DNA of 64,000 bases from a virus, in the IMG/VR virus record IMGVR_UViG_3300032246_000761, positions 1-64,000 of that record; one strand, written 5' to 3'. Under the pieces are notes generated by a model, which saw only the letters and a list, made by a program, of their open reading frames with translations, did no database searches and had not been told where the DNA came from. Position numbers and translations under genes: made by a program. Below, in pieces: positions 15,917 to 23,608 of the stretch; the stretch's first letter is position 1, and each line of letters starts with the position of its first letter.

Positions 15917-16752
15917 GTAAAGTATTTTTAATAGGTAATGGTGAGAGTAGAAAAGGTTTTGATTTAAATATATTAAAACCGTATGGAAAGATATATGGTT
16001 GTAATGCTATCTATAGAGAATATACACCAGATGTTTTAGTATCAGTTGATCATGGTATAATGCACGAGATATATCATAGTGGTTATTGTTATAAGAATGA
16101 AACTTGGTTTAGAGATTGGACTAGATGTCCAGACTTTATGTATGAAAATTTGGTTTACGCTGGACTATCTAAAGTTGATATAGATGAATTAAAAAAATGG
16201 CATGTTAAGAATGAAAATACAAAAACAGATGAAAAAGAATTTGTAATGCACGGTGCGAATTTATCAGGCATAATTAAAATATTACATAGAGATAACAATA
16301 AGATAGAAGAAAAGAATATTAATTCAAATCAATTGGCCATTAGTTGGGTAAAGTATAATGACAAAGCAAATAACATAAATGATATAATGCCTAACAATGT
16401 AGATTTTGGATGGGCAGCAGGACCAACTTCAGGTTATATATCGGTTATAAAAGAATCACCAACAGAAGTATTTTTAATAGGACATGATTTAAATAGTACC
16501 AATAACTTTGTAAACAATTTATACAAAGGCACTAAACACTACGTTATATCTGAACATAGTCATACACCTAGTGTTAATTGGATAATACAATGGAAAGCAT
16601 TATTTAACAAATACCCTAATATTATCTTTTATAAAGTAAATACTGAAGTTAATGGTAATGATAGTGTTAATATGTCTATTGGTGAATGGCAAGAGATAAA
16701 GAACTTAAAGTATATTGATTATAAAACACTTGACAAACATTTAGGATTCTGA
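15913..16752 (+). CDS. Rossmann-like conserved phage protein (possible DUF115/MptE-like)
   Basis: 279 residues. The opening VFLIGNGESRKGFDLN, then YGCNAIYRE and PDVLVSVD, is a nucleotide-binding-like start seen in marine phage proteins and in DUF115/MptE-like or sugar-related enzymes. The second half has HDLNSTNN and another strand-rich block. This suggests a transferase acting on a sugar or nucleotide, but no substrate can be given. It overlaps the previous gene, and the next gene's promoter lies in its last codons. Confidence 0.5.
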   Translation: MSKVFLIGNGESRKGFDLNILKPYGKIYGCNAIYREYTPDVLVSVDHGIMHEIYHSGYCYKNETWFRDWTRCPDFMYENLVYAGLSKVDIDELKKWHVKNENTKTDEKEFVMHGANLSGIIKILHRDNNKIEEKNINSNQLAISWVKYNDKANNINDIMPNNVDFGWAAGPTSGYISVIKESPTEVFLIGHDLNSTNNFVNNLYKGTKHYVISEHSHTPSVNWIIQWKALFNKYPNIIFYKVNTEVNGNDSVNMSIGEWQEIKNLKYIDYKTLDKHLGF

Positions 16753-16758
16753 TATATT
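16730..16758 (+). promoter_or_regulatory. sigma70-like promoter TTGACA-N17-TATATT, leaderless type
   Basis: TTGACA at 16730-16735 lies inside the end of the preceding gene; TATATT at 16753-16758; spacer 17. The ATG at 16766 is 7 bases further, so the mRNA should begin at about the start codon. Confidence 0.75.
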
Positions 16759-16765
16759 ATAATAC

Positions 16766-17539
16766 ATGATTAAAAATATATTAATAGCATTGTGGTTGTT
16801 AACAAGTGTGGCGTTGGCCAACCCTATAGATGATAAATGCCCACAACATGTTTATAAAGGCGCACCAGTTAGTCCTATACATATAGATGATCAGTATCTA
16901 TGTAGAACTAATTATGCTGTACATTATAGATACGATACAAGAACAGCAGAATATGTTGTTGAACATGTAACTAAAAAATCAGTATCAGGCAAAGCAAAAA
17001 GACAAGACGATTTTAGACCAGATCCTGAAATTAAAAAAGAACACCAATCATTATTATCCGATTATAAAGGACACCCTTATGATAGAGGTCATTTAGCCCC
17101 TGCTGGTAATAATACTCAAAACGATAAGATTATGAGTGAAAGTTTTTTACTATCTAACATGGTGCCACAAGAACCAAATAACAATAGAGGTATTTGGAAA
17201 CAATTAGAAACCTATGTTAGAGAATGGGCATTAAAAGGTATGGATATCTATGTTGTAAGCGGAACAATTTACAGTAGAAACAGTAAAACAATAGGTGATA
17301 ATAAAGTAGGCGTACCTGATAAGATATGGAAAGTTATAATAGATAAGAATACAGAACAATCTATTGCTTTTATATTTCCTAATACTGAATTGCCAGTAGG
17401 TGATTTATTAAAATATGCTACTAATGTAAAAGTTGTGGAAGATTATACTGCCATTAAATTTATGCCAAGTTTAACAGATGTAAAAAATAAAACTACTTTT
17501 AACATTGAAAATTGGCCTGAATTAAGTTTAATTAAATAA
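16766..17539 (+). CDS. secreted DNA/RNA non-specific endonuclease (NucA/Serratia type)
   Basis: 257 residues. A signal peptide (1-18, ending ALA-NP) sends the protein to the periplasm or outside. The DRGH motif of the family is at 106-109 with the catalytic His109, and the metal-binding Asn region NNNRGIW is at 138-144. Cys25 and Cys46 could form a disulfide. The enzyme cuts single- and double-stranded DNA and RNA. Export means it cannot readily attack host chromosome in the cytoplasm; it may destroy incoming DNA of competing phages or degrade nucleic acid after lysis. It has its own apparently leaderless promoter. Confidence 0.88.
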   Translation: MIKNILIALWLLTSVALANPIDDKCPQHVYKGAPVSPIHIDDQYLCRTNYAVHYRYDTRTAEYVVEHVTKKSVSGKAKRQDDFRPDPEIKKEHQSLLSDYKGHPYDRGHLAPAGNNTQNDKIMSESFLLSNMVPQEPNNNRGIWKQLETYVREWALKGMDIYVVSGTIYSRNSKTIGDNKVGVPDKIWKVIIDKNTEQSIAFIFPNTELPVGDLLKYATNVKVVEDYTAIKFMPSLTDVKNKTTFNIENWPELSLIK

Positions 17540-17540
17540 T

Positions 17541-17630
17541 ATGATAATAGGATCAATAATAACTTTTAGTATAATAGTTATACTTGTTGTTTTTTGGATA
17601 TATCTTATAAAAGATATTTTTATAAAATAA
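17541..17630 (+). CDS. single-helix membrane peptide, 29 aa
   Basis: Almost entirely hydrophobic peptide (residues 2-22 Ile/Val/Leu-rich) ending in a few charged residues. It begins one base after the nuclease stop. Very short, so tentative. Confidence 0.35.
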   Translation: MIIGSIITFSIIVILVVFWIYLIKDIFIK

Positions 17631-17631
17631 C

Positions 17632-17660
17632 TTGACATTATATTAAGATTGTGATATATT
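17632..17660 (+). promoter_or_regulatory. sigma70-like promoter TTGACA-N17-TATATT, leaderless type
   Basis: TTGACA at 17632-17637 and TATATT at 17655-17660, spacer 17, with the ATG at 17667 six bases after the -10 box. Confidence 0.75.
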
Positions 17661-17666
17661 GGAAAT

Positions 17667-17795
17667 ATGTATATTAGAATATTAGATTATTTAATTGGTA
17701 AATTGACCAATTTAAGAGAAAAAGCAAGAACACCAGACCTTAAAGGTATGACTGTTAAGGAATGGGCAGCTAAAAGAAAAAAGTCATATAAATAA
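17667..17795 (+). CDS. small basic protein, 42 aa
   Basis: 42 residues, basic, with the C-terminal segment MTVKEWAAKRKKS. It has a dedicated promoter ending six bases before its ATG. A late promoter for gp32 overlaps its last codons. Function unknown. Confidence 0.5.
   Translation: MYIRILDYLIGKLTNLREKARTPDLKGMTVKEWAAKRKKSYK
17787..17794 (+). promoter_or_regulatory. T4-type late promoter TATAAATA upstream of gene 32
   Basis: Exact late box 52 bases before the gp32 start, overlapping the stop of the preceding small gene. Confidence 0.6.
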
Positions 17796-17846
17796 TAATG
17801 ATAGCGATTATACAGCTAACACAAATACAAACATACGGAGAATACA

Positions 17847-18743
17847 ATGGACTTTAATACATTAAAAACTAGTCATTCTAACTTTGATAAACTTACCAAA
17901 GCACTAGAAGCTAACCTCAATCCTGAGGACGTTAACAAACAATCAAAAGACAAATACGCTGACGACAGAATATGGAAACCTGAACTAGATAAAACTGGTA
18001 GTGGTTATGCCGTTATTCGTTTCTTACCTGCTTCTGAAAAAGAGGAAATGCCATGGGTAAGAGTTTGGTCTCATGCTTTCCAAGATAAAGGTGGTTGGTA
18101 TATCGAGAACTCATTAACAACTCTTAATCAAAAAGATCCTGTTAGTGAAGAAAACACTAGACTATGGAATTCAGGTGTTGAATCTGATAAAGAAATAGCA
18201 AGAAAAAGAAAAAGAAAATTATCTTATTTCTCTAACATATTAGTTGTTAGTGATCCTGCTCATCCAGCAAACGAAGGTAAAGTATTCATATTCAAATTCG
18301 GTAAAAAGATATTTGATAAGATTACAGAAGCAATGCAACCAGCATTTGAAGATGAACAACCAATTAACCCATTTGATTTTTGGAAAGGAGCAAACTTTAA
18401 ACTGAAAATCAGAAAAGTGGATGGTTATTGGAACTATGACAAGTCTGAATTTGAGACTGTTAAAGCAATTGCTGATAATGACGAAAGTATTAAAGCAATT
18501 TGGTCTAAACAGTACCCTCTAACACCTTTCTTGGCCCCTAGTAATTTTAAGACCTATGATGAACTCAAAGAGAAACTGAATAGGGTAATTACGGGAACTA
18601 GAAATACCTCAACTGTTGAAAGTACTGAACTCCCTCCAGTAAAGTCTAACGGTGCGGTAAAAAGTAATGGTAAAACTACTACAGCTGCTAGTGATGATGA
18701 CGATACGTTGTCTTACTTTAGTAAATTGGCAGATGACGAGTAG
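17847..18743 (+). CDS. 32: single-stranded DNA-binding protein gp32
   Basis: 298 residues against 301 in T4. The OB-fold core shows KRKLSYFSNILVVSDPAHP and NEGKVFIFKFGKKIFDKI, matching T4 gp32 closely, and the C-terminus is acidic (a run of Asp, then LADDE) as needed for partner binding. It coats ssDNA at the fork and in recombination. The zinc-binding Cys/His residues of T4 gp32 (about residues 64-90) are missing; the corresponding region contains DPVSEENTRLW and no cysteine. GGAG precedes the ATG, and a strong terminator follows. Confidence 0.93.
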   Translation: MDFNTLKTSHSNFDKLTKALEANLNPEDVNKQSKDKYADDRIWKPELDKTGSGYAVIRFLPASEKEEMPWVRVWSHAFQDKGGWYIENSLTTLNQKDPVSEENTRLWNSGVESDKEIARKRKRKLSYFSNILVVSDPAHPANEGKVFIFKFGKKIFDKITEAMQPAFEDEQPINPFDFWKGANFKLKIRKVDGYWNYDKSEFETVKAIADNDESIKAIWSKQYPLTPFLAPSNFKTYDELKEKLNRVITGTRNTSTVESTELPPVKSNGAVKSNGKTTTAASDDDDTLSYFSKLADDE

Positions 18744-18765
18744 AATCTCTCTCTACTAGTACTTT

Positions 18766-18793
18766 AAAAGGCCATTCGAAAGGGTGGCCTTTT
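18766..18793. terminator. bidirectional terminator between convergent genes
   Basis: AAAAGGCCA (18766-18774) pairs with TGGCCTTTT (18785-18793), giving U-runs on both strands. It ends the gp32 transcript on the plus strand and the tail operon on the minus strand, whose last stop codon touches it. Confidence 0.85.
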
Positions 18794-20338
18794 TTAAATC
18801 ATCATTGTACTTAAATTTTTATAAGTACGATCAAAATTAGCAATCTCAGTAGTTATAACGTTGGTAGAACTTTGATTAACATTTGATATATTATTTCTTG
18901 GTGCTATTACATTGTTAACATTAGGTTTTTCTTTAGGAGTAATAAATTCTTTATTCATTTCTGTAAATTGATCAGCAGTAGGTAAAGATTTTTTTTCTAA
19001 TGGCGCACTTTCTCTCATAGGTTTTATTTTTTCATAATTAGGACTAGCAGCACCTGCTATAGGGTTACCCATTTCATCATATTGTCCTTCTACCAAATTC
19101 TGTTTTGCGGCATTTGGATTTTCTTTATGAGAATCATACACACTTTTAGCACCATAACCTAAAGCGCCAACACCAGCTATGGCCGCTGCCCCACCCAATA
19201 CATATGGATTTGTTAATAATTTACCAATACCTCCCATCAATCCCCCACCTCCACCCATACTAGACATACCTTTTAAGAAAGTACTAATACCAGATGTAAA
19301 ATTTCCTGCTAATGATTTAACACTGTTACCTATAAAATTAAATGATTTGTTTAAAGGTGTTATACTTTTTGTCAAAGAAGATATTTCTCCTCCTAATCCT
19401 TTAAGACCAGAAAACATTTCTTTAGGAAAAGATAAAGTATCAACAAATGATTGTTTCATATCCGTAAACATTCTACCAATCGGTCCTTGTACCTTTTCTT
19501 CTGTACCAATACCTGCTGTTTCTTTTTTCTTTGCTAAATCTTTTTCTAATTTTATTAATTTTTCTTTTCTTTTAATAACTTCTTTTTGTTCATCAGTATC
19601 TAAAGTTTGTTTATTTAAGTACTGATTAATTTCTTTGTTTATTTGTTTTTTTTGAATTTCTAAATTACGTTCATCTATAGAAATTTGTTTTTTAAATTCT
19701 TTTTCTTGTCTAAATGTTAAAACTTTTAAAGTATTTGTTTTTTCATCTAAATGTGTATTGATGCCTTGTTGTCTCAAATTATCTCTTTGAGCTAAACGTT
19801 CTTCTTTTATTTTTTCTTTAACGTCATTTTCTTTAGAAATAAGTTCTTTTTGAAACTTAGCATTGTTAATCATCTTATCTATATTAGTACCCATAATTTG
19901 AGCAATTTGTTTAATATCAAGACCAAATGCTTTTTCCAATTCTTCAGCTCTATCTAAACCAGATTCTCTAGCATCTTCATTGGTAGATGTTAATAACTGT
20001 ATAACTCTTTTAACTTCTACATCAATTGGTAGAAATTGTTTCATTATAGATTTTGTAAGTGATTGTGTTTCTAATATTACAGAAGATTGTAAAGATTTAA
20101 ATAAATCGGTTATCTCTTTAGTACCTAAAGAATTTTGACCTTGTGATTCAGAAATTGATTTAAATGATTTTACCAAATCTAATTTAGGTAATGATTGTTT
20201 TATTTTAAAAACATCTTTATCGGCTTTATCTTGTTTTTTTTCAATATTAGTAATTTGTCTGCTCATTTTACCGCCCAATACAGACTTTGCCGCTTCTCTT
20301 GTTAGTATCTCATCCATATCGTCTATAAAATCAGCCAT
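18794..20338 (-). CDS. tape-measure candidate (gp29 position), 514 aa
   Basis: The first 160 residues are charged and helical, about 170-285 form a long Lys/Glu/Gln coiled coil, about 310-400 are Gly/Ala/hydrophobic (including a run of five Gly) with a membrane-like segment, and the last 110 are polar and Asn-rich. This is the layout of a tail tape-measure or baseplate hub protein. T4 gp29 has 590 residues. Position supports it: gp26 and a -1 frame gp51-like extension, the usual tape-measure chaperones, are encoded just upstream. No direct sequence match was recognised. Confidence 0.55.
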   Translation of the reverse strand: MADFIDDMDEILTREAAKSVLGGKMSRQITNIEKKQDKADKDVFKIKQSLPKLDLVKSFKSISESQGQNSLGTKEITDLFKSLQSSVILETQSLTKSIMKQFLPIDVEVKRVIQLLTSTNEDARESGLDRAEELEKAFGLDIKQIAQIMGTNIDKMINNAKFQKELISKENDVKEKIKEERLAQRDNLRQQGINTHLDEKTNTLKVLTFRQEKEFKKQISIDERNLEIQKKQINKEINQYLNKQTLDTDEQKEVIKRKEKLIKLEKDLAKKKETAGIGTEEKVQGPIGRMFTDMKQSFVDTLSFPKEMFSGLKGLGGEISSLTKSITPLNKSFNFIGNSVKSLAGNFTSGISTFLKGMSSMGGGGGLMGGIGKLLTNPYVLGGAAAIAGVGALGYGAKSVYDSHKENPNAAKQNLVEGQYDEMGNPIAGAASPNYEKIKPMRESAPLEKKSLPTADQFTEMNKEFITPKEKPNVNNVIAPRNNISNVNQSSTNVITTEIANFDRTYKNLSTMMI

Positions 20339-20342
20339 TTAA

Positions 20343-20636
20343 TTAATTTGTTTCTTCTTGTTGAGCTTGTAATTTTTTATCTTCTATTTTCTCTTGTGTT
20401 CTACCATAAGCAGATATACCTAATACAGCACCCATACAGATATGGAAGAATCCAGCCCCCTGTAAAGTTAATGGTTGCCATTGTGTAAAAACAATATTTT
20501 TAAGATATGTTGCTTGTGCTATATTCCAAAGTATAGGAAATATAACAAAATCAAAAGCACATACTCCAAGATATAACCAACCCATAGCAGGACGCCATTT
20601 GGTATTGAAACTTGTTTCTTTATTCTGTGTACTCAT
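20343..20636 (-). CDS. holin-like membrane protein (GTA 3-TM holin type)
   Basis: 97 residues with hydrophobic segments at about 18-36, 38-52 and 60-78 and a charged Gln/Glu/Lys C-terminus. The start KWRPAMGWLYL resembles the 3-transmembrane holin family of gene transfer agents and phages. A holin would open the inner membrane for the lysozyme encoded at 11755. Its location between the tail chaperone gene and the tape-measure candidate is unusual. Its ATG overlaps the stop of the -1 frame gp51-like region (TAATG). Confidence 0.5.
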   Translation of the reverse strand: MSTQNKETSFNTKWRPAMGWLYLGVCAFDFVIFPILWNIAQATYLKNIVFTQWQPLTLQGAGFFHICMGAVLGISAYGRTQEKIEDKKLQAQQEETN

Positions 20637-20818
20637 TACTTCTCCCTTTGTTTTTTATCGTTTTCTTCTTTAATATAGTTAACTAATAAAGATACGTAAA
20701 TATCTCTTTCCCACGGTATCATATTTTCAATCTCAGATAATGAATATTTATGATGTTGAACTAACGCAAAGTTTATTTCGAAGTATGCCTCTAGCGTATT
20801 GTGGGCGAGGCTAATTCG
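20636..20818 (-). CDS. 51: gp51-like extension reached by -1 frameshift from gene 26
   Basis: An open frame of 60 codons, overlapping the end of gene 26 in the -1 frame, with no ATG, GTG or TTG start before its middle. Its content (FALVQHHKYSLSEIENMIPW then ERDIYVSLLVNY) is clearly protein-like and recalls the small hub-assembly protein that follows gp26 in T4-like marine phages. A slippery TTTTTTC lies exactly at the point where both frames are open. I infer that it is made as a gp26-gp51 fusion of about 297 residues, analogous to lambda gpG-GT. Confidence 0.7.
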   Translation of the reverse strand, partial: RISLAHNTLEAYFEINFALVQHHKYSLSEIENMIPWERDIYVSLLVNYIKEENDKKQREK

Positions 20819-21528
20819 AAAAAATCAGATATTCCTGATAATTTAACTTTGTTAACAACATTAGTTTTAGGGTTTTTAACCTCAATCTCTTGCTGTAATT
20901 TAGGCATAGTATCAAAGAATTTCTTAATCTTAACAAACGAATCTTGTGGCAGATTTTCAATAAATTCTTTTAATTCATTTCTAGTTACATCTTTTGAAGG
21001 ATATATTTTATCTTCTTCATAGATATGATCTATACAATCAATTAAGATGTTAAAAAAAGATTCTACTTCTACATTTTGTATATCTTTACCTACATCATAA
21101 TTTTTTAATGTAGGATATTTTAAAACTAAACCTAGATTTCTTTTATCATCTATTAGTATTTTGTTTGTATGAGTATCATCAACATGAACTTCTACTTTAG
21201 TTAAATCAATTTCAGTTTCAGCATACGTTATACCATCATCTTGGCATATAGTCCTAAACTTAACAATCTCCGATACTGATTTTGCTCTGATATTTAAAAA
21301 TATATATTCTATATCAAAAATTGGTAATTGATCTACATTTAAAGATTTGAATGTACAAGCGTCAACTATTTCTTTTAATGCTTGAACCATTTGTTTATTA
21401 TCTCCTGTTTCTAAAGCAATAAACAATATTTTTTCTTCTTTAACTAGAAATGGTCTATATTTAACTTTTATGTCTTGTGATGGTAGTATCAACTCATATG
21501 TTGGTATTTCCACTTTTGGTAATGTCAT
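20791..21528 (-). CDS. 26: baseplate hub/tape-measure chaperone gp26
   Basis: 245 residues. The start with VEIPTYELILPSQ then KYRPFLVKEEKILFIALETGD is the signature of the T4 baseplate protein family (PF12322-type, gp26). In T4, gp26 is needed for assembly of the hub and tail but is not a mature virion part, so it is treated as a tape-measure chaperone. AAGGAG lies just before the ATG. The last codons carry a -1 frameshift site leading into the gp51-like frame. Confidence 0.85.
   Translation of the reverse strand: MTLPKVEIPTYELILPSQDIKVKYRPFLVKEEKILFIALETGDNKQMVQALKEIVDACTFKSLNVDQLPIFDIEYIFLNIRAKSVSEIVKFRTICQDDGITYAETEIDLTKVEVHVDDTHTNKILIDDKRNLGLVLKYPTLKNYDVGKDIQNVEVESFFNILIDCIDHIYEEDKIYPSKDVTRNELKEFIENLPQDSFVKIKKFFDTMPKLQQEIEVKNPKTNVVNKVKLSGISDFFELASPTIR
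20818..20824 (-). promoter_or_regulatory. -1 ribosomal frameshift site T TTT TTC
   Basis: On the minus strand the gp26 codons GAT TTT TTC contain the canonical X XXY YYZ heptamer TTTTTTC. In the -1 frame a TGA stands immediately before it and the frame is then open to 20636. The zero frame stops 8 codons later (20791-20793). Confidence 0.7.
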
Positions 21529-21557
21529 AATTAACTCCTTATATTATTATATATTTA

Positions 21558-22559
21558 TTATAAATTTAAAGGCGGAAAATTACCAAATGGAGGAAATACT
21601 CTTCCACCAGTAATACCGCCAATAGGTATTCTTCGTTTTAGTCCTTGTAGAACTTCTACACCAGCTCTTCGTAATTCAGGTGGTAATTTATTTAATATAT
21701 CACCAAAGGCACCGTAACCACTTTTAACGTTTACATCTCTAAAGTTTGGTGAACCTAATTCTATATTGCCTGATTTATCTAAGAAATAATTGATCCAATA
21801 TCTAAATGTAAAAGTAACTGTAAATGTTTGAACAGCATTATTTTCATAACTATATTCAACAGGACCGATTACTTTAGGAAAACATTCAAATAGTTTTACA
21901 GCATAAGTCATATCATCTCTTTCATTTCTACTTTGAAAACTACCTAATTGAAATATATTAACATCTGATACATAATTGTCATAATAATTGTAATTATGAG
22001 ATTTGGTACTAAATGCTGCTGCTTGCCATAATTCAAAATATGATCTTTCTCTTAAAAACTTATCACAATAAAATGTTGCTTGTATATCTTCCGATTTATA
22101 ATCGAAAGCAATTTTTCTAGCAGGGCCGTGTGTTCTAATTTCTTTAGTTTCAATTGATCTATTAGGCATGGCAATAGCACTACAGAATGCTCTAACTCTA
22201 CGACCATTTGCAGTTTGAACACTTGTAAGTTGAGATTGATCTAAAAATGTTTGTGAAGCTTCACCTGTTGTAGCAGAAACACCTATTTGACCAACATCAT
22301 CAATGCCTTGTAAATTACCTAATAATCCTTGATTGTTGCCTTTTGGTAATTGAAATTCAACATAAAATCTTGCCTTACGAGCAAATCCTTCTGCCTCATT
22401 AACATAAGATTGAAAACGGCCAATAGTAGTTTCTGGATTACCACCAGCCTTTTGTCTAAAACGTGGATCTGATTCAACGTTGTCTAAAGAAGTGTCTCTA
22501 GGCAGACCTATTCTAATATCCATTCCAGCTACTCTTATACCGCCTCTTAATATAGCCAT
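21558..22559 (-). CDS. 54: baseplate tail-tube initiator gp54-like
   Basis: 333 residues, near the 320 of T4 gp54. The block with AIAMPNRSIETKEIRTHGPA, the segment DIQATFYCDKFLRERSYFELWQ, and the C-terminal part ECFPKVIGPVEYSYE followed by FTVTFTFRYW match the tube-like fold of gp54/gp19 family proteins. It would sit on top of gp48 on the baseplate and start polymerisation of the tail tube. It overlaps the stop of the upstream gene. Confidence 0.75.
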   Translation of the reverse strand: MAILRGGIRVAGMDIRIGLPRDTSLDNVESDPRFRQKAGGNPETTIGRFQSYVNEAEGFARKARFYVEFQLPKGNNQGLLGNLQGIDDVGQIGVSATTGEASQTFLDQSQLTSVQTANGRRVRAFCSAIAMPNRSIETKEIRTHGPARKIAFDYKSEDIQATFYCDKFLRERSYFELWQAAAFSTKSHNYNYYDNYVSDVNIFQLGSFQSRNERDDMTYAVKLFECFPKVIGPVEYSYENNAVQTFTVTFTFRYWINYFLDKSGNIELGSPNFRDVNVKSGYGAFGDILNKLPPELRRAGVEVLQGLKRRIPIGGITGGRVFPPFGNFPPLNL

Positions 22560-23113
22560 TAGATCATTCCTTTAGATGCTGAATATACTCCAGTATCAGA
22601 ACGTTTTTGAAATTGTTGAACTGGTAAATAAACTGCTATCGCTGCTTGTGTTACATCAATTTTTAAAAACCTTGATCTGACATGTTTGTATAGATATTTT
22701 TTAATAGTTGGTTTAACTAAAGGTATATTTTTTACCCTTTTCCAACTAACATCAAATTTTGTTGTAGAATCCATTTTATTATTTGTTGCCCATCTTTGCA
22801 TTTGTTCCAATAATCTAAATCTTAATGATGGAGGTAAATAGTGAAAGTTTAATCCACTAAAACCACCTTCTATAGCCTCTAAAGGCAACACCAATGGAAA
22901 AGTATCATAAAAAGGTAATGTCTTTTTATATTTTGGATCATAAAAAAACATATTTAATAATCCTACATTAGGACGACCTGTTAATTTTCCTTGCGTCATC
23001 AATTTGTTAGCAGTTATTTTATCTGCCATTGAAGCAATAGCATTTTTGTACCAAGAAGCTGATTTCTGAGTATCTCCTTGCTTATTTGCTAGAGTGTCTA
23101 ATATACTTGCCAT
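22559..23113 (-). CDS. conserved T4-like phage structural-region protein, 184 aa
   Basis: Contains NMFFYDPKYKKTLPFYDTFP followed by LVLPLE, a motif I recall from marine T4-like phages without a firm gene name. Soluble, basic C-terminal half. Located between gp54 and gp4 and overlapping gp54, so a role in tail or head completion is likely. A late-like box CATAAATA lies 6 bases before its ATG on the minus strand. Confidence 0.55.
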   Translation of the reverse strand: MASILDTLANKQGDTQKSASWYKNAIASMADKITANKLMTQGKLTGRPNVGLLNMFFYDPKYKKTLPFYDTFPLVLPLEAIEGGFSGLNFHYLPPSLRFRLLEQMQRWATNNKMDSTTKFDVSWKRVKNIPLVKPTIKKYLYKHVRSRFLKIDVTQAAIAVYLPVQQFQKRSDTGVYSASKGMI

Positions 23114-23128
23114 TTACTATATTTATGT

Positions 23129-23563
23129 CTAATTATAGACGCCTATATCTTTTTCAGTGAAGATTTTGAACTCTAAATCATTACCCTCACAATAGGTTTT
23201 GGCCGCTGTCCATTTGGCCTGATTTTTAAGATACTCTAACTGTTCACGTATAAAGTACCTGCTTTGTTTTTTAGGTGCTTTTGGGGGGAAACATTGTTTA
23301 TATGGTTTAATCTCAACCATATATTTCTTGCCAGTTTTTAACTTGAAAATGAAATCAGGAAAGTATCTATGAATACGATAATCAATAGGCGACCTATACA
23401 TAATAGGCAATTCTTCACTTGCCCAAAATTCAATTTGATCATTTTTATCCAAATAAACCATCATACGTCTCTCCAATAATGAACGATATACTATTCTATT
23501 TGGATCTCCAATGTATTTTTTGGGATTAATGGGTTTAAATATTCCTTTATAACTTGCTTTCAT
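23129..23563 (-). CDS. 4: head completion protein gp4
   Basis: 144 residues against 150 in T4 gp4 (gp50). The sequence GDPNRIVYRSLLERRMMVYL, then MYRSPIDYRIHRYFPDF and YMVEIKPYKQ, aligns with T4 gp4. The D...E-x-K arrangement (PDF, VEIK) is a PD-(D/E)XK nuclease-type fold related to TnsA. gp4 completes the filled head so that the tail can attach. It is divergent from gene 48. Confidence 0.85.
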   Translation of the reverse strand: MKASYKGIFKPINPKKYIGDPNRIVYRSLLERRMMVYLDKNDQIEFWASEELPIMYRSPIDYRIHRYFPDFIFKLKTGKKYMVEIKPYKQCFPPKAPKKQSRYFIREQLEYLKNQAKWTAAKTYCEGNDLEFKIFTEKDIGVYN

Positions 23564-23569
23564 ATCACA

Positions 23570-23577
23570 TATAAATA
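23570..23577 (+). promoter_or_regulatory. T4-type late promoter TATAAATA
   Basis: Exact late box in the short gap between the divergent genes 4 (-) and 48 (+), 31 bases before the gp48 start. Confidence 0.65.
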
Positions 23578-23608
23578 TTACTATTAATCATAAAGGTATT
23601 TATCGAGT

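Noticed and set aside
19179-19625. Plus-strand open frame inside the tape-measure candidate
   Set aside because: It is the antisense shadow of the coiled-coil and glycine-rich region, with a biased Pro/Phe/Ile composition and no ribosome-binding site.
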